64,000 nucleotides of DNA from Desmodesmus armatus (GCA_007449985.2 VIIQ02000592.1:930001-994000), one strand, 5' to 3'; positions 34,851 through 47,075 are shown, counted from the first letter of the stretch. Numbers and translations are program-made. Notes: generated by a model from the letters alone, not told the origin.

Positions 34851-36210
34851 TCAGACGGGGATCAGTGCACGGATGGCCTGGAAGCCAACACCCAGGGCTG
34901 GGGCCAGCACTGCAAGGGGCACGTCCTGAAACAAAACAAGGCAGCAAGATGAGGGAAGGGGGGGGGGGGGGGGAGGCGTGGTTGGTGGCGTCTGGGGTGG
35001 GGTGTCAGTGAGAGCAGGGCACAAGCTGACGGGGGAAGGCCAGCACTGCAAGGGGCCTGTTCTGTCCTGGCATGCTGTGCTGTCCTGGAATGCTGTGCTG
35101 TGCTGTGGTCCACTGCTGTTGCCGCACCCACCTTCATGCCCTCCAGGCCAGGGATCTCTCCTGTGGCCCTCTTCACCCCCACACTGACAGCGGGCAGCAG
35201 CGCGGTCTTCAGCACTGCATCCTTGCCCACACGCGCAAAGAACATGTCGGGGCCTGCAGGACAACAGGGCACAGGGGCAGGGACAGGCCGGGGGGGGGGG
35301 CGTCAGGTGTGTGTGCGTGGGGGGGGGGGAGTCAGGGGTGATCGACAACAGGGCAGCGATCACCATGCACAGCACACACAGCACACGTAGCTGCAGATGC
35401 TACCCTGTGGGCTACAGGGGGATGGTCAATGGTGAGACACATACAGCAGGCCAGCTCTCCACCAAACCGCTCCCGACACAGAGCTCAGCGCTGGCCAGGC
35501 ATCAACCGCACCCAGCAGTTGTATGTGCTTGTTGTGGTTGATGCCTGGCCAGCTCCGAGCGCTGTGTCGCGAGCGGCTCGGTGGGGAGCTGGCCTGCTCT
35601 GTGTCAACCTGGCAAGCTGGCACTTGAAGAGCTTGATTGGGGTGCAGCCTGTTCAACATGGTCCATGTTACATGGACAGGCTCTACCCAAAGCAAGCTCA
35701 TTAAGTGCCTTGGCTTGCTAGGGTGACGCAGAGCAGGCCAACCCCCAACCAAGCCATGCTAGGTCAATCAGACGGCCTCAGGACCTAAAGCGGCATGACT
35801 CAACTGGCACTGCTGGCTTCAAAGCTTCCCTGATCTGCATTGCACATGCTGGGCAAGCTGCTTTGATTCCAGCTTGCTGACAATAGCTATGATCATAAGC
35901 ATGCCACCTATCCTGTCCTGCCTGTTCAGTCCAACAGCAGTGCCCCCCCCCCTGGGCCTGGCCCTGCCTCGATCTGACGTCTCTCCTTCCCCCTCTCCAC
36001 CTGACTCCCCCTGCTTGACTCCCCCCTCCCAACGCCCCCCCCTCCCCCAAAGACCCTGACCTTCTGCCCCCCCCCCTGTCTACCTGCAACACCACCTCCC
36101 CTCGGCCCCACCTGACTTCATGAGAGACTTAGAAAAGCGCTCAAACTCCCCCTGGTCCAGTGACCCGTTGTGGTCATCATCAAATGCCTTCAAGGCCGCC
36201 TGAGAGTCAC

Positions 36211-36305
<95 letters not shown>

Positions 36306-37384
36306 TCTTCTGACTGTCAACATTCGCTGAGAGTGCACTGGTTTGCCTTGGTGTCAGCTTGAGTGTTGCTGGCAACAACACCTCTGGCACAGCCCTTCTA
36401 GGATGACAAAGTATGCCACACGGACACAGATCACAGGATACAGAATGAGACAGAGCTTGCAAGAAGACGCAGAAAGGCAAACAGACACAGCCACAGGAGG
36501 GCGACACAAAAACCAGAAAGACAGAGAGAAGAGCCTCGTGGCGCAGATGTGTGCCATCTGTACCAGCCTGACTGACCTGGATAGCGTCCCTGGTTGGTGG
36601 GTCCTGCCAGCCTGGCAGCCGTTTGTTCACCAGGTTGTACCTGCGGCAGTACACACCTTGGTGTTACGGCACTGTGGCTGCAGATCAACATGCACAGCAC
36701 CTTCTAACCGTACGAGGGGCCAGCCAGTGGGCTCCCCCCTCTCCCTCCCCTCCCCCCCCCCAAACATATGATTGCCCAGCTGGATGGATTGCTGGTGGGG
36801 CTGCTTCTCTGAGTATCAGCTGAGCATCCGACAGCTTGAGCATGCATCTACACCTCGCCATCATCAACCCGCTTATAGGCCTTACTTCAAACTGCAGGGG
36901 CAATAACAGCTGCTGTATGTTTGCTACAGGGTGGATGTCTGGGTGGTGCAACGATCAGACCTAGCCTAGGCCAACACTTGAGTCCCCCCCTACACACACA
37001 AAAAAACCTCTCAGTCAACCCACATGTTGAGGATGGCGACCTCCACCTCAAGAGGCTCAATGAGACCATTCTTGTTGTAGTCAACCTTTGCAAACACCTG
37101 AACAACACATGTGTAATCAATCAGCGGGGGTCAGTGGGGGTGAGGGTTGTTTGTGGGAGGTTGTTTGCATGTGGAGTCCCTGGGCTGCCAAGCATTGCAA
37201 CGCTGCTCGCGATCACGTACCCTCTTGCACCTGCGGCATATACAGCAAGGAGACAAGGTGGGGTCAGTCCACCAGCCTGGAGTGATTGCATGCAAGTATA
37301 GATCAAGTGACACCAAGCGCGGTTACACCGCAATGCAGCGCCGAACACTCACATGAAGCTGAACAGGTAGTCAAAAAGACCCAT
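34851..37384 (-). CDS. Small calcium-binding protein with two EF-hands
   Basis: Seven exons on the minus strand: 37353-37384, 37221-37230, 37024-37097, 36577-36640, 36112-36199, 35132-35253, 34851-34925. Phases agree and give 154 residues. EF-hand 1 has loop Asp20-Glu31 (DYNKNGLIEPLE). EF-hand 2 has loop Asp67-Glu78 (DDDHNGSLDQGE). Both have ligands at positions 1, 3, 5, 9 and 12 plus Gly6, so both should bind Ca2+. Between them lies YNLVNKRLPGWQDPP. The C-terminal half is hydrophobic (DMFFARVGKDAVLKTALLP, VPLAVLAPALGVGFQAIRAL) and may associate with a membrane. Exon 2 is a predicted 10-nt microexon flanked by AG and GT. Without it the EF-hand frame cannot join the MGLFDYLFSFM start. Intron 4 has a 45-unit AC repeat beside its acceptor, and intron 5 contains fold-back sequences. 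Target unknown. Confidence 0.8.
35446..35597. repeat. 62-nt inverted repeat (fold-back) in EF-hand gene intron 5
   Basis: Arm 35446-35507 (starts GCAGGCCAGCTCTCC) and arm 35536-35597 (ends GGGGAGCTGGCCTGC) are reverse complements with only a few mismatches. They are separated by a 28-nt loop. Pairing continues weakly outward. Confidence 0.8.
35591..35740. repeat. Second overlapping inverted repeat in the same intron
   Basis: Arm 35591-35652 (GGCCTGCTCTGTGTCAACC at its start) pairs with 35676-35740 (ending GAGCAGGCCA). Mismatches are more frequent than in the first hairpin. It shares its left arm with the right arm of the first, so the two stems are mutually exclusive near 35591-35597. Confidence 0.65.
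36212..36301. repeat. Uninterrupted (AC)45 microsatellite
   Basis: A pure dinucleotide run inside intron 4 of the EF-hand gene. In the sense orientation it is (GT)45 and ends 12 nt before the exon 5 acceptor junction (36199/36200). Confidence 0.95.
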
Positions 37385-37825
37385 CTTGGATGCCTTTCTG
37401 CGCTGTGGGGGGTTTCAACGGAGGAGAGGGGGAGAAGAAGATCGACCTGATCCTCTTTGGCAGCTGGTATCGTTGGGCTTACTGTAGATGCTGCAGGTCA
37501 GCGTCAAGCTCTGAGGCTCTCTTGGGCAGTCTGGAGGTGACTCAACCTGTTACACTCACTCACACAATTTTCGAATCACAGCCATTCAACCAAGGGCGCA
37601 AATCAGAGCCTCCAACGAGTATTCTGTTACTCCGTGCACTTCTGCGGGTCCTGGTCTGTATCATCGCACTCCCAATGCCACTATTAGCAGCTGATCTGTC
37701 AGCATCCATCTGCAGTCTGGCAGCACAGAAGGATGCCAGGCTTCATCATGCTTGACCATAGCACACCTCGAATCAGGTCTCACCTCACAAAGCACAACAC
37801 ACTTTGAGCGCCAAGCAGCATCAGC
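37385..37825. promoter_or_regulatory. Shared 441-bp divergent promoter region (EF-hand gene / GCP5)
   Basis: The two start codons (37384 on minus, 37826 on plus) face away from each other, so this interval holds both promoters. No TATA box or clear repeat is seen. Small frames on both strands show no domain. Confidence 0.45.
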
Positions 37826-40800
37826 ATGACATCCCAGTTTGCTTACGCTGTGCACGAACAGAGGCACCAGCTCTTGACACAGCTGGTCACAAGGCTCTTG
37901 CAGGTCAAGGTACGTTTTGATGTGCATTTTACCTGACACCCTGCATCTGCTGCCACAGCCTCATGGTGCCGCTGGCATGCCCTGCTCACATGGACTGCAT
38001 CCACCATCTGACAACCCACCTCCATCACCTGTGCCTGCATTCTGTATCTGCACCACCCTCACCCCCAGCCTGAGGATGAAAACTACAGCCTTGCACTGGA
38101 CTTCTGCCTGCAAAAGGCATACTACCACAGCTTTGCAGACACCAACCCACGGCAAACAGAGGAGTTCTATGCAGAGTGGGTGCCTGTCTGTCTTGCTGTC
38201 TTGTGATCATGCATCTGCTGAGCTGAGAACAAGCACAGCATGCCTTGGCTGTGCCCAAGTAACATGACACCTGCAGATCCTTTCCACAAGCCAACAGCAA
38301 GTTCCATGCAAGCCGTCCCGTGCGGCCTGCAACCTCTTCTATCCTCACAACTAAACCCCGTCCTATTGCTATACGTACCTGCATGCAGCCTGGTGTCACG
38401 CCTCGAGGGCGACAGCCAGCCCACCAAGGCAGCTGCCCTGTCCGCCCTCACCAGCAAGGTCCTGGCCCTCAAGTTGCAGTCATCAGCTGGAGTGCTGGAG
38501 CTAAACCACAACCTCCTCCAGCTGCTGGCCAGCCTCACCAACGACCCCCTCAGCAGTAGCCTCAACCTCACCCCAGATGTGCTGGACCTGCTGTATAAGC
38601 CAGCAGCGGCCGTGGTCAGCACCAGCACACACCAGCACCAGCAGCAGCAGGAGAATCCCCAGCACCAGCTGGTGCAGCCAGCAGGCAGCAGCAGATTCCA
38701 ACGGCTGCTGAGGGGTGCTGGCGGCAAGCAGGCAGCGTCTGCTGATCCCCGGGGTGCTGACAGCGCTGCCAGCAGTGACGAGTATGATCCGTACGGTGAT
38801 GCCTCATCCCTCAGCGACTGGGAGGACAGCGAAGGCCAACAGCAGCAGCAGAATGCATGGGCAGCACAAGCAGACAGCAGCGCGGCAAACCTAGACAGCC
38901 TGCAGCAGGAGCCTGAGAGACAGCAGCAGCAGCAGCTCTCAGTGGAAGGCCCACCCGGTCAGTTGGTCACCTCAGGTGCGACAGGGACAGCGGCAGCAGC
39001 AGCTGCTGCCTATACGAACAATCTGGGCCCGGCGCGCCTTCCACACGGCTGGGTGGTTCCCAGGCCCGAGCATCCCTCTTCCAAATTGGTAGCACTGGTA
39101 GCACAGCGGCCGCAGGAACAGACCTCGCCGCCAGAGCAGCCTGCTGTTCAGCCCCAGCATCAGCCGCAGCCGTGCTTGTCTGAGCTGTTCCTATCCCACC
39201 AAGTCCTGCAGGCCATGCAGGGCTTGCCAGCACAGGGCTTTGTCATGAGGGACCCCCGGGCGCAGGAGCTGCAGTCAGCTGGGCTCAGCACGAAGCCCAT
39301 CCTGCACAGCAGCAGCTCCTGGGGACACCATACTGGCAGCAGCCGCGGCCGCAGCGGCAGCGGCGGCGGCGGCAGCGGGGGATGCCTCGCCAGCTCCAGC
39401 AGCAGCGGCACTACCTTATCCCTGAACAGCGAGCAGTACTTTGTGGTGGACAAGCGTGTCAGCACACCCCAGATGCTGCCAGCGGCCCTGCACGCGCTAA
39501 TGGCGGATGCAGCAGCGGCAGGGACGTGCGCACGGCAGCTGCGTGCGCTGGTGCAGCAGCTGGCCTTTGGGAAGACTGTGGGCAACGGTGTGCAGGTGGG
39601 CGTGTGTTTGTCGAGCCTTTCGAAGTGGGGTTCGCTGGTTTGTCGTCCCTTGTCCAACTGTTGCAACCTTTCGTTCGGGCATTATGTTTGCAGCGTAGCT
39701 GCTGTTTCACCCTGTAACACCTCTTCTTATTTGGTGTGCAGGTGACACCATGCCTACGGGCCTGCGGTGTGGCCTTGCAGCAGCAGCTCGACAGCTTGGG
39801 GCTGCTGTTGGCAGAGCTGCAGGAGCAGCTACAGGCAAAGCACGACCGCCGCCTCAGCACAGCGACCCCTCCCAGCAGCACTCCCAGCGGCCGCATCCAA
39901 CAGCAGCAGTGTGAGCGAGGTCTCCTGCTGCAGTTTGTCATGCGGGAGGCTCGCCCGGTAATGCGCAGGCTGCGGCTCCTGCACACGACTGTCTTCGGCA
40001 TCCTGCAGCAGCTTAGCGGCTCTCCCGCTGCAGTGTCTGCAGGCCTTATCGACGGCCTTACAGATGCAGTGCAGGGAGCATCCGTTGAGTCAGGACCCCA
40101 GGGTGTAGCTGGTGCTGCCGCGCTGCTGCACCTGCTACTGTGCAGCTGTGTGCCGCTGTCTCGGGCCCTGGCGCAGTGGCTCTGGTGTGCGACGGACGCC
40201 ACTGAGCAAGCCGCCGTGCAGCACCAGCGGCTACAGCAGCAGCGGGATGGGGTTAGTGTGTGCTCGCAGGACTTCTTCATTGTCAGGAAGGCCAGCAGAG
40301 ATATTGCAGCAGTGCATCCCAGCTTCTGGCACACAGCCTACGGGTTCAGTAGCCCTGCAGGACACGCCTCAGCACAAGCCGCAGCACAGGCAGCAGCAGC
40401 ACAGGCCACTGCAGTAGAGCCGTCAGGACCACGTTCAGCACAGGAGCCAGCTATCTGCTGCCCAGCTGTGCTGGCCCCCTTTGCGCACAGCATCATGACA
40501 GCAGGCAAGAGCATGCGGCTGCTAGATTTCATGGATCAAGAGGACCTCAAGCAGTGCAGCAAGTGGCCAGGTATGGGTCTTGCAGCTGTTGCCATCCCTA
40601 CCAGCAGCACCCTGGTGCCACAGCTGCAGAGTTGCTGGGGCACAGCAGCGGGAGGGCAAGGAGACGCAGCAGCAGCAGCAGGTCCTGTCGTACTGCAGCG
40701 GCAGCCGAGCACGCCCAGGCGGCGTCCGTCCTCGGCCGGCGGCCGCATCTGTGCTGGCAGCAGTGCAGTGGCAGCAGCTGGGCCTGGCATCCTTGCGCGA

Positions 40801-43800
40801 AGGCTGTCTCGGCCACTCAGCGCAGCAGCAGGCAGGCCAGGGAGCCGCCCTCCTGCAGCAGAGGGTGGGCCCTCTGCTGCTGGTGGTAGCTCAGAGCAGC
40901 TCAGGGGAGCTGCTGATAACCGGCAGAGCAGCAGGAAGAAGTGGGGGGCTGCAGAACCCCACCAGCTGAACCCTGCTGCTGCCGCTGCTATTACAGCTGC
41001 TGGTGGTGATGCAGCAGCTGCGGCCGTGCCTGGTGTTGCAGCAGCAGCAGGCGGCGGAACGTTCTCGAGACGTCTGCAGGTGCAGCTGGCTGCTGCAGCA
41101 GCGGTAGCTGGCAGGCAGGCTCATGAGGAACTTCCCAGCGAGTTCATCAGCAGTGTGAACTTCCTTCTGCGCCAGGAGCAGCAGCTGCAGGAACAGGCTT
41201 TGGACCAAATGCGCCAGCACCAGCAGCACCTGCAGCAGTGCAGCAGCAGCAGCGCTCTCAGCACCAACAGCAGCAGCAGTGTTGGCTCGATGCTGCTGCA
41301 GCGCCTGGAGGCTGTTGCGAGCTGCATATCCAACCCGCACGACCCAGCTGCTGCTGGTGCAGCAGCAAGCAGCGCAGCAGACAACAGCAAGCAGCACGCT
41401 GTGCAGGCAGGAGGGTTGGGGCCGCTCAGCCTGCGTGATGCACTGTATGCTGCTAGGAAGGCAAGGCTAGCAGAGGCTGCAGCGCTGGATGGTTCAGAGC
41501 CCCAGAACGATGCAGCAGCCCAGCAACAGCAGATGCAGCAAGCGCAGACACAGGAGCAGACACCGCCACAGGCACAGCAGCAGCAGCAGCAGCACCCGGG
41601 TGCTGCAGCTGCTGCGGCCCATCAGGGTCCAGCTGGTGGTGGCAGCAGTGAAATGTTGGGCCCCTCTGACAGCAGCAGCAGCAGCAGCAGCGGCGCTGGC
41701 AACGACAGCAGTGCGCAGCAAGAACCTGGGTGCAGCTCACCCCTCAGGAACCGGCCTGCTGCTGTTGAGCTGCCAGAGGCTCTTGCACCAGCAACACCAC
41801 CCAAGGGTGCTGACCAGCCTACACCTGCAGCCGACAGCGCTGCTGGAGCTTTTGAAGCTCTTGAACCAGCAGCAGCAGCAGCTGAGGCCGGCAGCAGCAG
41901 CAGCAGCAACAGCAGCAGCTGCAGCAGCCCTGACGTTGTGCCTCGGCTGACAGTCTGGCGAGACCAATTGGAGGCCAGGCTTACCACGGTTGGCCAGCAG
42001 CTGCAGCGTATGGCTCCCCGGGAGCCCCTCCCACCCCCAGAATCCGACAGCGACGACACTCAGCAGTCCGACGCTGCCGGACTCAAGTCAAGCAGCCGCC
42101 GGAAGGGCGGCAGCGGCACCAGCAGCAGCAATAAGAGCTGGCTACTGCAGACTGCAGATGCTGAGTGTCCTGCACACTTCACTGGCAGCCTGGCGGAACT
42201 GTGGCCGCTGAAGCCTATTGTAGGGCTCAGGGCAGCTGCCAGGGGTGCAGGCAGCAGCAGCAGTGGCAGTGGCAGTGGAGCGTGGCTGTGTGGTGCGGCG
42301 TGGCCGGGTGCTGACTTGGCCTGGCTGCTGCACGACCCTCCGTCACACCTGCCGTCTGTGCAGCAGCTGATGTGGAGTGCCTTTGTACAGCCTGTCAGGG
42401 AGAGGGTGAGTCATGGCGTGGGGTGCATTGCACAGTACGGTACAGCACAGTACAGTTCCAGTACCGTCACCGTACTGGCAGTACAGCACGATGATTGGGG
42501 ATAGAACTGCATCAACCTCAGCTGGGCGCCAGCGAGCCAAGGGCTCATGAGGGTGCCCAGGGGGTGCGACATAATGTGCCCTGCATTGCTGAAGGGCAGC
42601 TGTCTGGCCTGGATGCCCTGTTGTAGATGCAGCTTGCCTGGGCTACCACCACCATATGCAACAGCACTACAAGCACAAGCGTGTCTCAAGTACCTCTGTG
42701 TGTGGCTGCTAGCTGGTAGACGGGGTTTGCCTAGGCTCCTGCCACCAGATGCAACAACACTACAAGCACGTGTGTGTCTCAAGTACCTCTGTGTGTGTGG
42801 CTGCTTGCCTGTGACTTTGGGTGACCCCCCCCCCCCCCAGGTGGAGCTTGTTGACCGGCAGCTGATGGCGAGCCTGATGGGTGAGTGGGGCATGCTGCAG
42901 CAGCTGGAGGGCCTGGTCAACGCCTTCCTCATATCAAGCCCAAGCATGGTGGAGTGGGTGGAGACCCTCTTCACAGCAGCAGAGGCCGCCAAGCCCTCAA
43001 GTAACCCAACCAAATCGGTTGGCGCCCGAGGGACCGGGGACACACCCACCACGACACCTCCGGCCAGCAGGACCCTGGCGAGGACTGCTGCTGCTGCTGC
43101 TGGGGGTGTGTTGGGGTGTGAATCTCCTGGTGCGGTCGCGTCGCCCTCGGGCCGCGGGGGTCCAGGGGGCAGTGTTTCAGGGGGTCCTGTGGGAGTGGAG
43201 GACCTGGAGCTGCCGAGTTTGGAGGCATTACTGAAGGTGAGGCATGGCATTGATACAGATGTTACGGGTGTGATGGTGGAGGTGTACAGCTAGGTGTTGC
43301 TTCACTGCCTGTCATGTGTAGTGTTGTCTGGCTGGCCATGCCAGGAACAGGGGCTGTAGAGTGGTGCTGTTTGGTGTCGCTGTGCTGCCTGTCGTGTGTG
43401 CTGTCTTTCCTGCAAACGCCTTTAATGCCGAGTGGAACGACGCACAGAGATCTTGGATTGTTGGCCTGACTCGATGCCCTGTCCAGAAGTGACTGTGCCG
43501 TCCCGACTTCCTGGCAGACATGACGCAAAGGCAACCAGCACTGTGTGAACACGTGACCCACCACACAGCCTCCAGTTATGGAACTGTATTGGCCATGACT
43601 GGCACTAATCCAATGCATGGTCAACAAATGCATGTGCTGTGCTGTGCTGTGCTGTGCTGTGCAGGAGTGCATCTCCTCAGCTGGGCAGGACGAGGTGTTG
43701 CCCGAGGCTGAGTCACTGGTGCTGTTGACCAACAGCGAGGGGCTGCATGACCTGCGCAGCTGGCAGGAGCGACGCAAGGCTGCAGCAGCACAGCAAGCCG

Positions 43801-45849
43801 CAGCCGCCGCCACCAGCAGCAGCGGTGCAGCCGCCAGCAGCGGCAGCAGTGCAGCAGCCGCACCTTCAACGGGGCTGATGCTGTGCAGCAGGGAGTGGGT
43901 TGGGTTGGACCTGCAGCACACGGGCAGCTGGCAGCTGTCGCTGGTGTACACTAGTGAGCAGCTGAGGGTATTCAGTCAGGTGGGTGCACAGCACGTGCTT
44001 TGCTTGTCTCGTTTCACCAAGCTTCCAGCCATTGTGGCATGCCTTCGTACAATGACGTTCAGGCGTGATAGCTGTTAAATTCGACCATGTGAATTGACGC
44101 CTGTACAGGCACATATGCTACTGAGGGAGACTGTGCTACCTTTGACGCCTGCAGACCTCTCGGGCACAGCAGGCAAACACCCCTTCCTATGCTTCGTATT
44201 GTCCTGCACGTTTCATCAGGGTCCGGTTGCTGGCCACAGGTTGTCACACATGTCTGCATGTCGGTCCTGCCGTAGGTGTGGCGCCTGATGCTGCAGCTGC
44301 GTTGGGTCCGGCGCCGTGTGGGCGCCCAGGCCGTGGCTCACAGGGTCAGCGCAGCAGTCAACAGCCTCGCCAGTAGGGACGCGCAGGAGGCAGCCCAGGC
44401 CGCAGCTGCTGCTGCAGCCAAGGCAGCAGCCGATGCAGCAGCTGACCGCAGCAGGGGCAAAACTGATTTACGCAGCACCTATGGCACAGGGAGCCCGGTG
44501 GTGGGCGGCAGCAGCAGCCTCAGCCAGCAGCAGGGGCGGGCTGGGGCGGCAGGGGCTGCTGCAGCAGCAGCAGGCGGTAGTGGTGGGTGGCTGAGTGGGA
44601 AGGAAGAGTTGCTGCTGCTGCAAGAGATGTGGCACTTCTTGAGCTGCTGGCATGCCTACATCCTCAATGGCATCAGGGTGAAGGCGTGGGAGCGGCTGGA
44701 GCAGGTGGGTGGGCCTGGGCCCAGCTTGAGTGTTCTTTTCTTGGTAGAAGTTCAAGGGGCACGCACTCCCCACCGGCTGGCCACACACAATTTGAGTGTG
44801 TTTTTGGACTGGTTGCTTGTTGCAAGCCTCTGCCTCACATTGTCCAGCAGGTTTCAAAGCGTTTTGATCAGCTGATAGCTGTCAGGCGGCAACACAAAGA
44901 AGGGCAACATCAAGCTCTTGTGTCTGATGTGCGGTGCGGGAATGGACTGACCCCATTTCCTGCCTCTTGTGCTTGCTGCAGGTGCTGGTGTCTGCGCAGA
45001 GCTTGGACCAGGTCCACAGTGCCACACGGGCGTTCTTCAACACCATGTGCAGCTTCTGCAACCTCAATCCAGCTGCTGCTGCCGCCGGCAGCAAGCATGG
45101 CGCACCAGCACCCACACAGCCCCCCTCAGCGCCGCCTAACATGCAGCTGAGGAATGCTGTGCGCACCCACCTGGAGACTACGATGGATGCAGCGCTGGCA
45201 GCCGCTGCTGCAGCAGGGCGCCTGCACACTGCTCGGCAGAAGTTGTGTGAGCTGCAGGTGGGCATGTTGACTCTCCGGTTTGACCCTCAGTGTTGTGTTT
45301 TCTTCTGGTTTGTTCTGCCATCTCCGTGATATCAGTGAATGGCTGGCATTAGCTCTTGAGCTTCATAGCTACAGGTGTAACTTTGATTTGATTTGATGAG
45401 ACCGCTGCTGGCGGCAGGGCCCACCTGTGCTCCTGTCTGATGGGGGTTTGTGTGTGGGAGGGGGTGGCATTGTTGCGTGGCGAGTTGCTCTGATGCAAGC
45501 TTGCTGCACACCAAACACCCCTATTTGCACACAAGTTTCAAGTTTGCGGGGAGGTCTACGCTGTGAGGTTGACGAAGTGCTGCTGCTGCTGGCCCTGCAT
45601 GCCTTGCAGAGAGCGTCCGACCGTGCGAGTGACATGCAGAAGTGGTGGGTGGAGTTGGGCGCAGCACGCAGCGCGCTGCGCCAGTCTGGCGTGCAGTGGG
45701 GGAAGGGCCTCAAGTCCCTGCTGAGCATCTTGGTGGTGCTTGAGCAGCACAACAAGTCACATGCCTTTGACGAGCTGCTGCAAGTCCTTGACATGAATGG
45801 GTACTTTGGCAAGGTGGCAGCTAAGGAGAAGTGCTTTTCCTTTGATTGA
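37826..45849 (+). CDS. GCP5: Gamma-tubulin complex component 5 (GCP5-like)
   Basis: Nine exons: 37826-37909, 38069-38175, 38389-39595, 39742-42405, 42841-43236, 43665-43979, 44276-44704, 44982-45246, 45536-45849. Phases agree and give about 1926 residues. The N-terminus (EDENYSLALDFCLQKAYYHS) matches the GCP5 start region. A SLSDWEDSEG acidic patch follows, then the Spc97/Spc98 core with VVDKRVSTP, AGKSMRLLDFM, VELVDRQLMASLMGEW, LQEMWHFLSCWHAYI and the closing LLQVLDMNGYFG. GCP5 is a ring-complex subunit that helps nucleate microtubules at basal bodies and spindle poles. The protein is about twice the usual size because of long Gln/Ser/Ala runs, mostly in exons 3 and 4 from (CAG)n in different frames. 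The exon 8 donor T|GTGAGC is chosen over the later CAG|GTGGGC because only it keeps phase with exon 9. A TGTAA lies at 45952-45956. Confidence 0.85.
42634..42804. repeat. Tandem duplication (two copies, about 93-nt period) in a GCP5 intron
   Basis: Copies at 42634-42710 and 42727-42804 share TTGCCT.GGCT, ATGCAACA.CACTACAAGCAC, and GTGTCTCAAGTACCTCTGTG with few differences. They lie in the intron before exon 5, whose acceptor is preceded by a pure C run. Confidence 0.8.
43633..43662. repeat. (TGTGC)n pentanucleotide repeat at a GCP5 3' splice site
   Basis: About six copies of a 5-nt unit take the place of the usual pyrimidine tract directly before the exon 6 acceptor (exon starts 43665). Confidence 0.85.
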
Positions 45850-47075
45850 AACGGTGGGAGTGTTAGCCGACCTGCGACTGTCGATGAAGCAGTGTACCTA
45901 GGAGTCACATCGCACTGGTCGTGGACTCCTTATGTTGAAGGGATTGCCACTTGTAACAAGCACAAGATCCTGGACCGGAATGCATGCTCTGCTATAAAGC
46001 ACTTTAGGTGCCAGACGCTGTTGGTGCCTACTCGCAACGATGGGTTCAAGGAAAATAGTCAACGTGTGAGTGCACCTTTGTACTCCCCTTGCTGCATGCA
46101 CCACACCGTATCGTGGATGTGCCATCAACCAGCTGTCAAAGACACAGCATGAGCCTGGGCCAGTTGCGGTCCTCAAAGCCAACAGCACAAGATGTTGCTA
46201 ACATAACTAAGTAACATGGCACATGATGTGCAAGCAACCTAGCTGGACATCTCCCAGAATCCACATGCAGACCATGTTGCCTGAAATGGCACCTCGACAT
46301 GCCCTGAGATGAACGTCGTTGCTTGACTCCGCCACAAGGCGCAGTCCAGGGGGTGCTGTTGGTGCGCAGAAACATCCTCGCGAGCGCTCGAGAGCCCAGC
46401 GGCTGGGTCGGGCACGTGCGGAAGGGTGATTTCGGCAGCACCGAGAGGTTTTGTTGCCATCGCATGTCCCAACGGCTGTGCAAGTAGCAGTTTTAGCCAC
46501 ACGAAGGTCAGGCGAAGGTCGGGACTGTACGAGGCCGTTGGCAACGTCAGTTGAACCCCGCTGGCCCCTACTTGGTTTGTTCTCTCAACCGTAGGCATAT
46601 TTCAGCATCCTGCTCCCAACAGCAGCAGCATAATCTGCGTGGTGATCGCCGTCCAGCCCCTTCTGGTCCCTACACACCAGCTGCACGCCCCTGACTGCAC
46701 TCTGCAGCGAAAACAGTCACGCTAGGCGCATCAAAGTGTAGCCTACACAAGTTTACCCCGTGGGTGAAGGCATATTGCAGAGGGCGACCGTGCATGTGCA
46801 ACAACCCTGAGTCCAAGGCTCTCAGCACGCTCGCTGCAGGTAGGCTGAATGGCACCACAGGGGCACAGGCGTGTGCCTTGGACAATCACACACTGGCGTT
46901 GAAATGCACATCCAAGGTGGAACCAGGATGCCAGCATTAGGCAGCACCAGTGGCTGCAGCCATGCTACTGTGTCCAACACAGAGTTGAAGTTATCCTGGA
47001 GGTGTAAGTGCCTCTTACGCACAGTGCACACCCTGACCATGCATGTGTTTGCTCTCCTTGTATGCAGCGTCATTC
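45850..47075. other. Intergenic region after GCP5
   Basis: It holds the GCP5 3' UTR with TGTAA at 45952-45956 and, on the right, the promoter of the LRR gene. Minus-strand frames at 46136-46598 overlap one another and show no domain. No gene is called. Confidence 0.4.

Noticed and set aside
36190..36654. Minus frame encoding a long Cys-Val run
   Set aside because: It is simply the translation of the (AC)45 microsatellite inside an intron.
38176..38388. Possible coding stretch DPFHKPTASS in the GCP5 gene
   Set aside because: No donor of the right phase reaches it. Treating it as intron (38176-38388) gives consistent phase and GCP5-like continuity.
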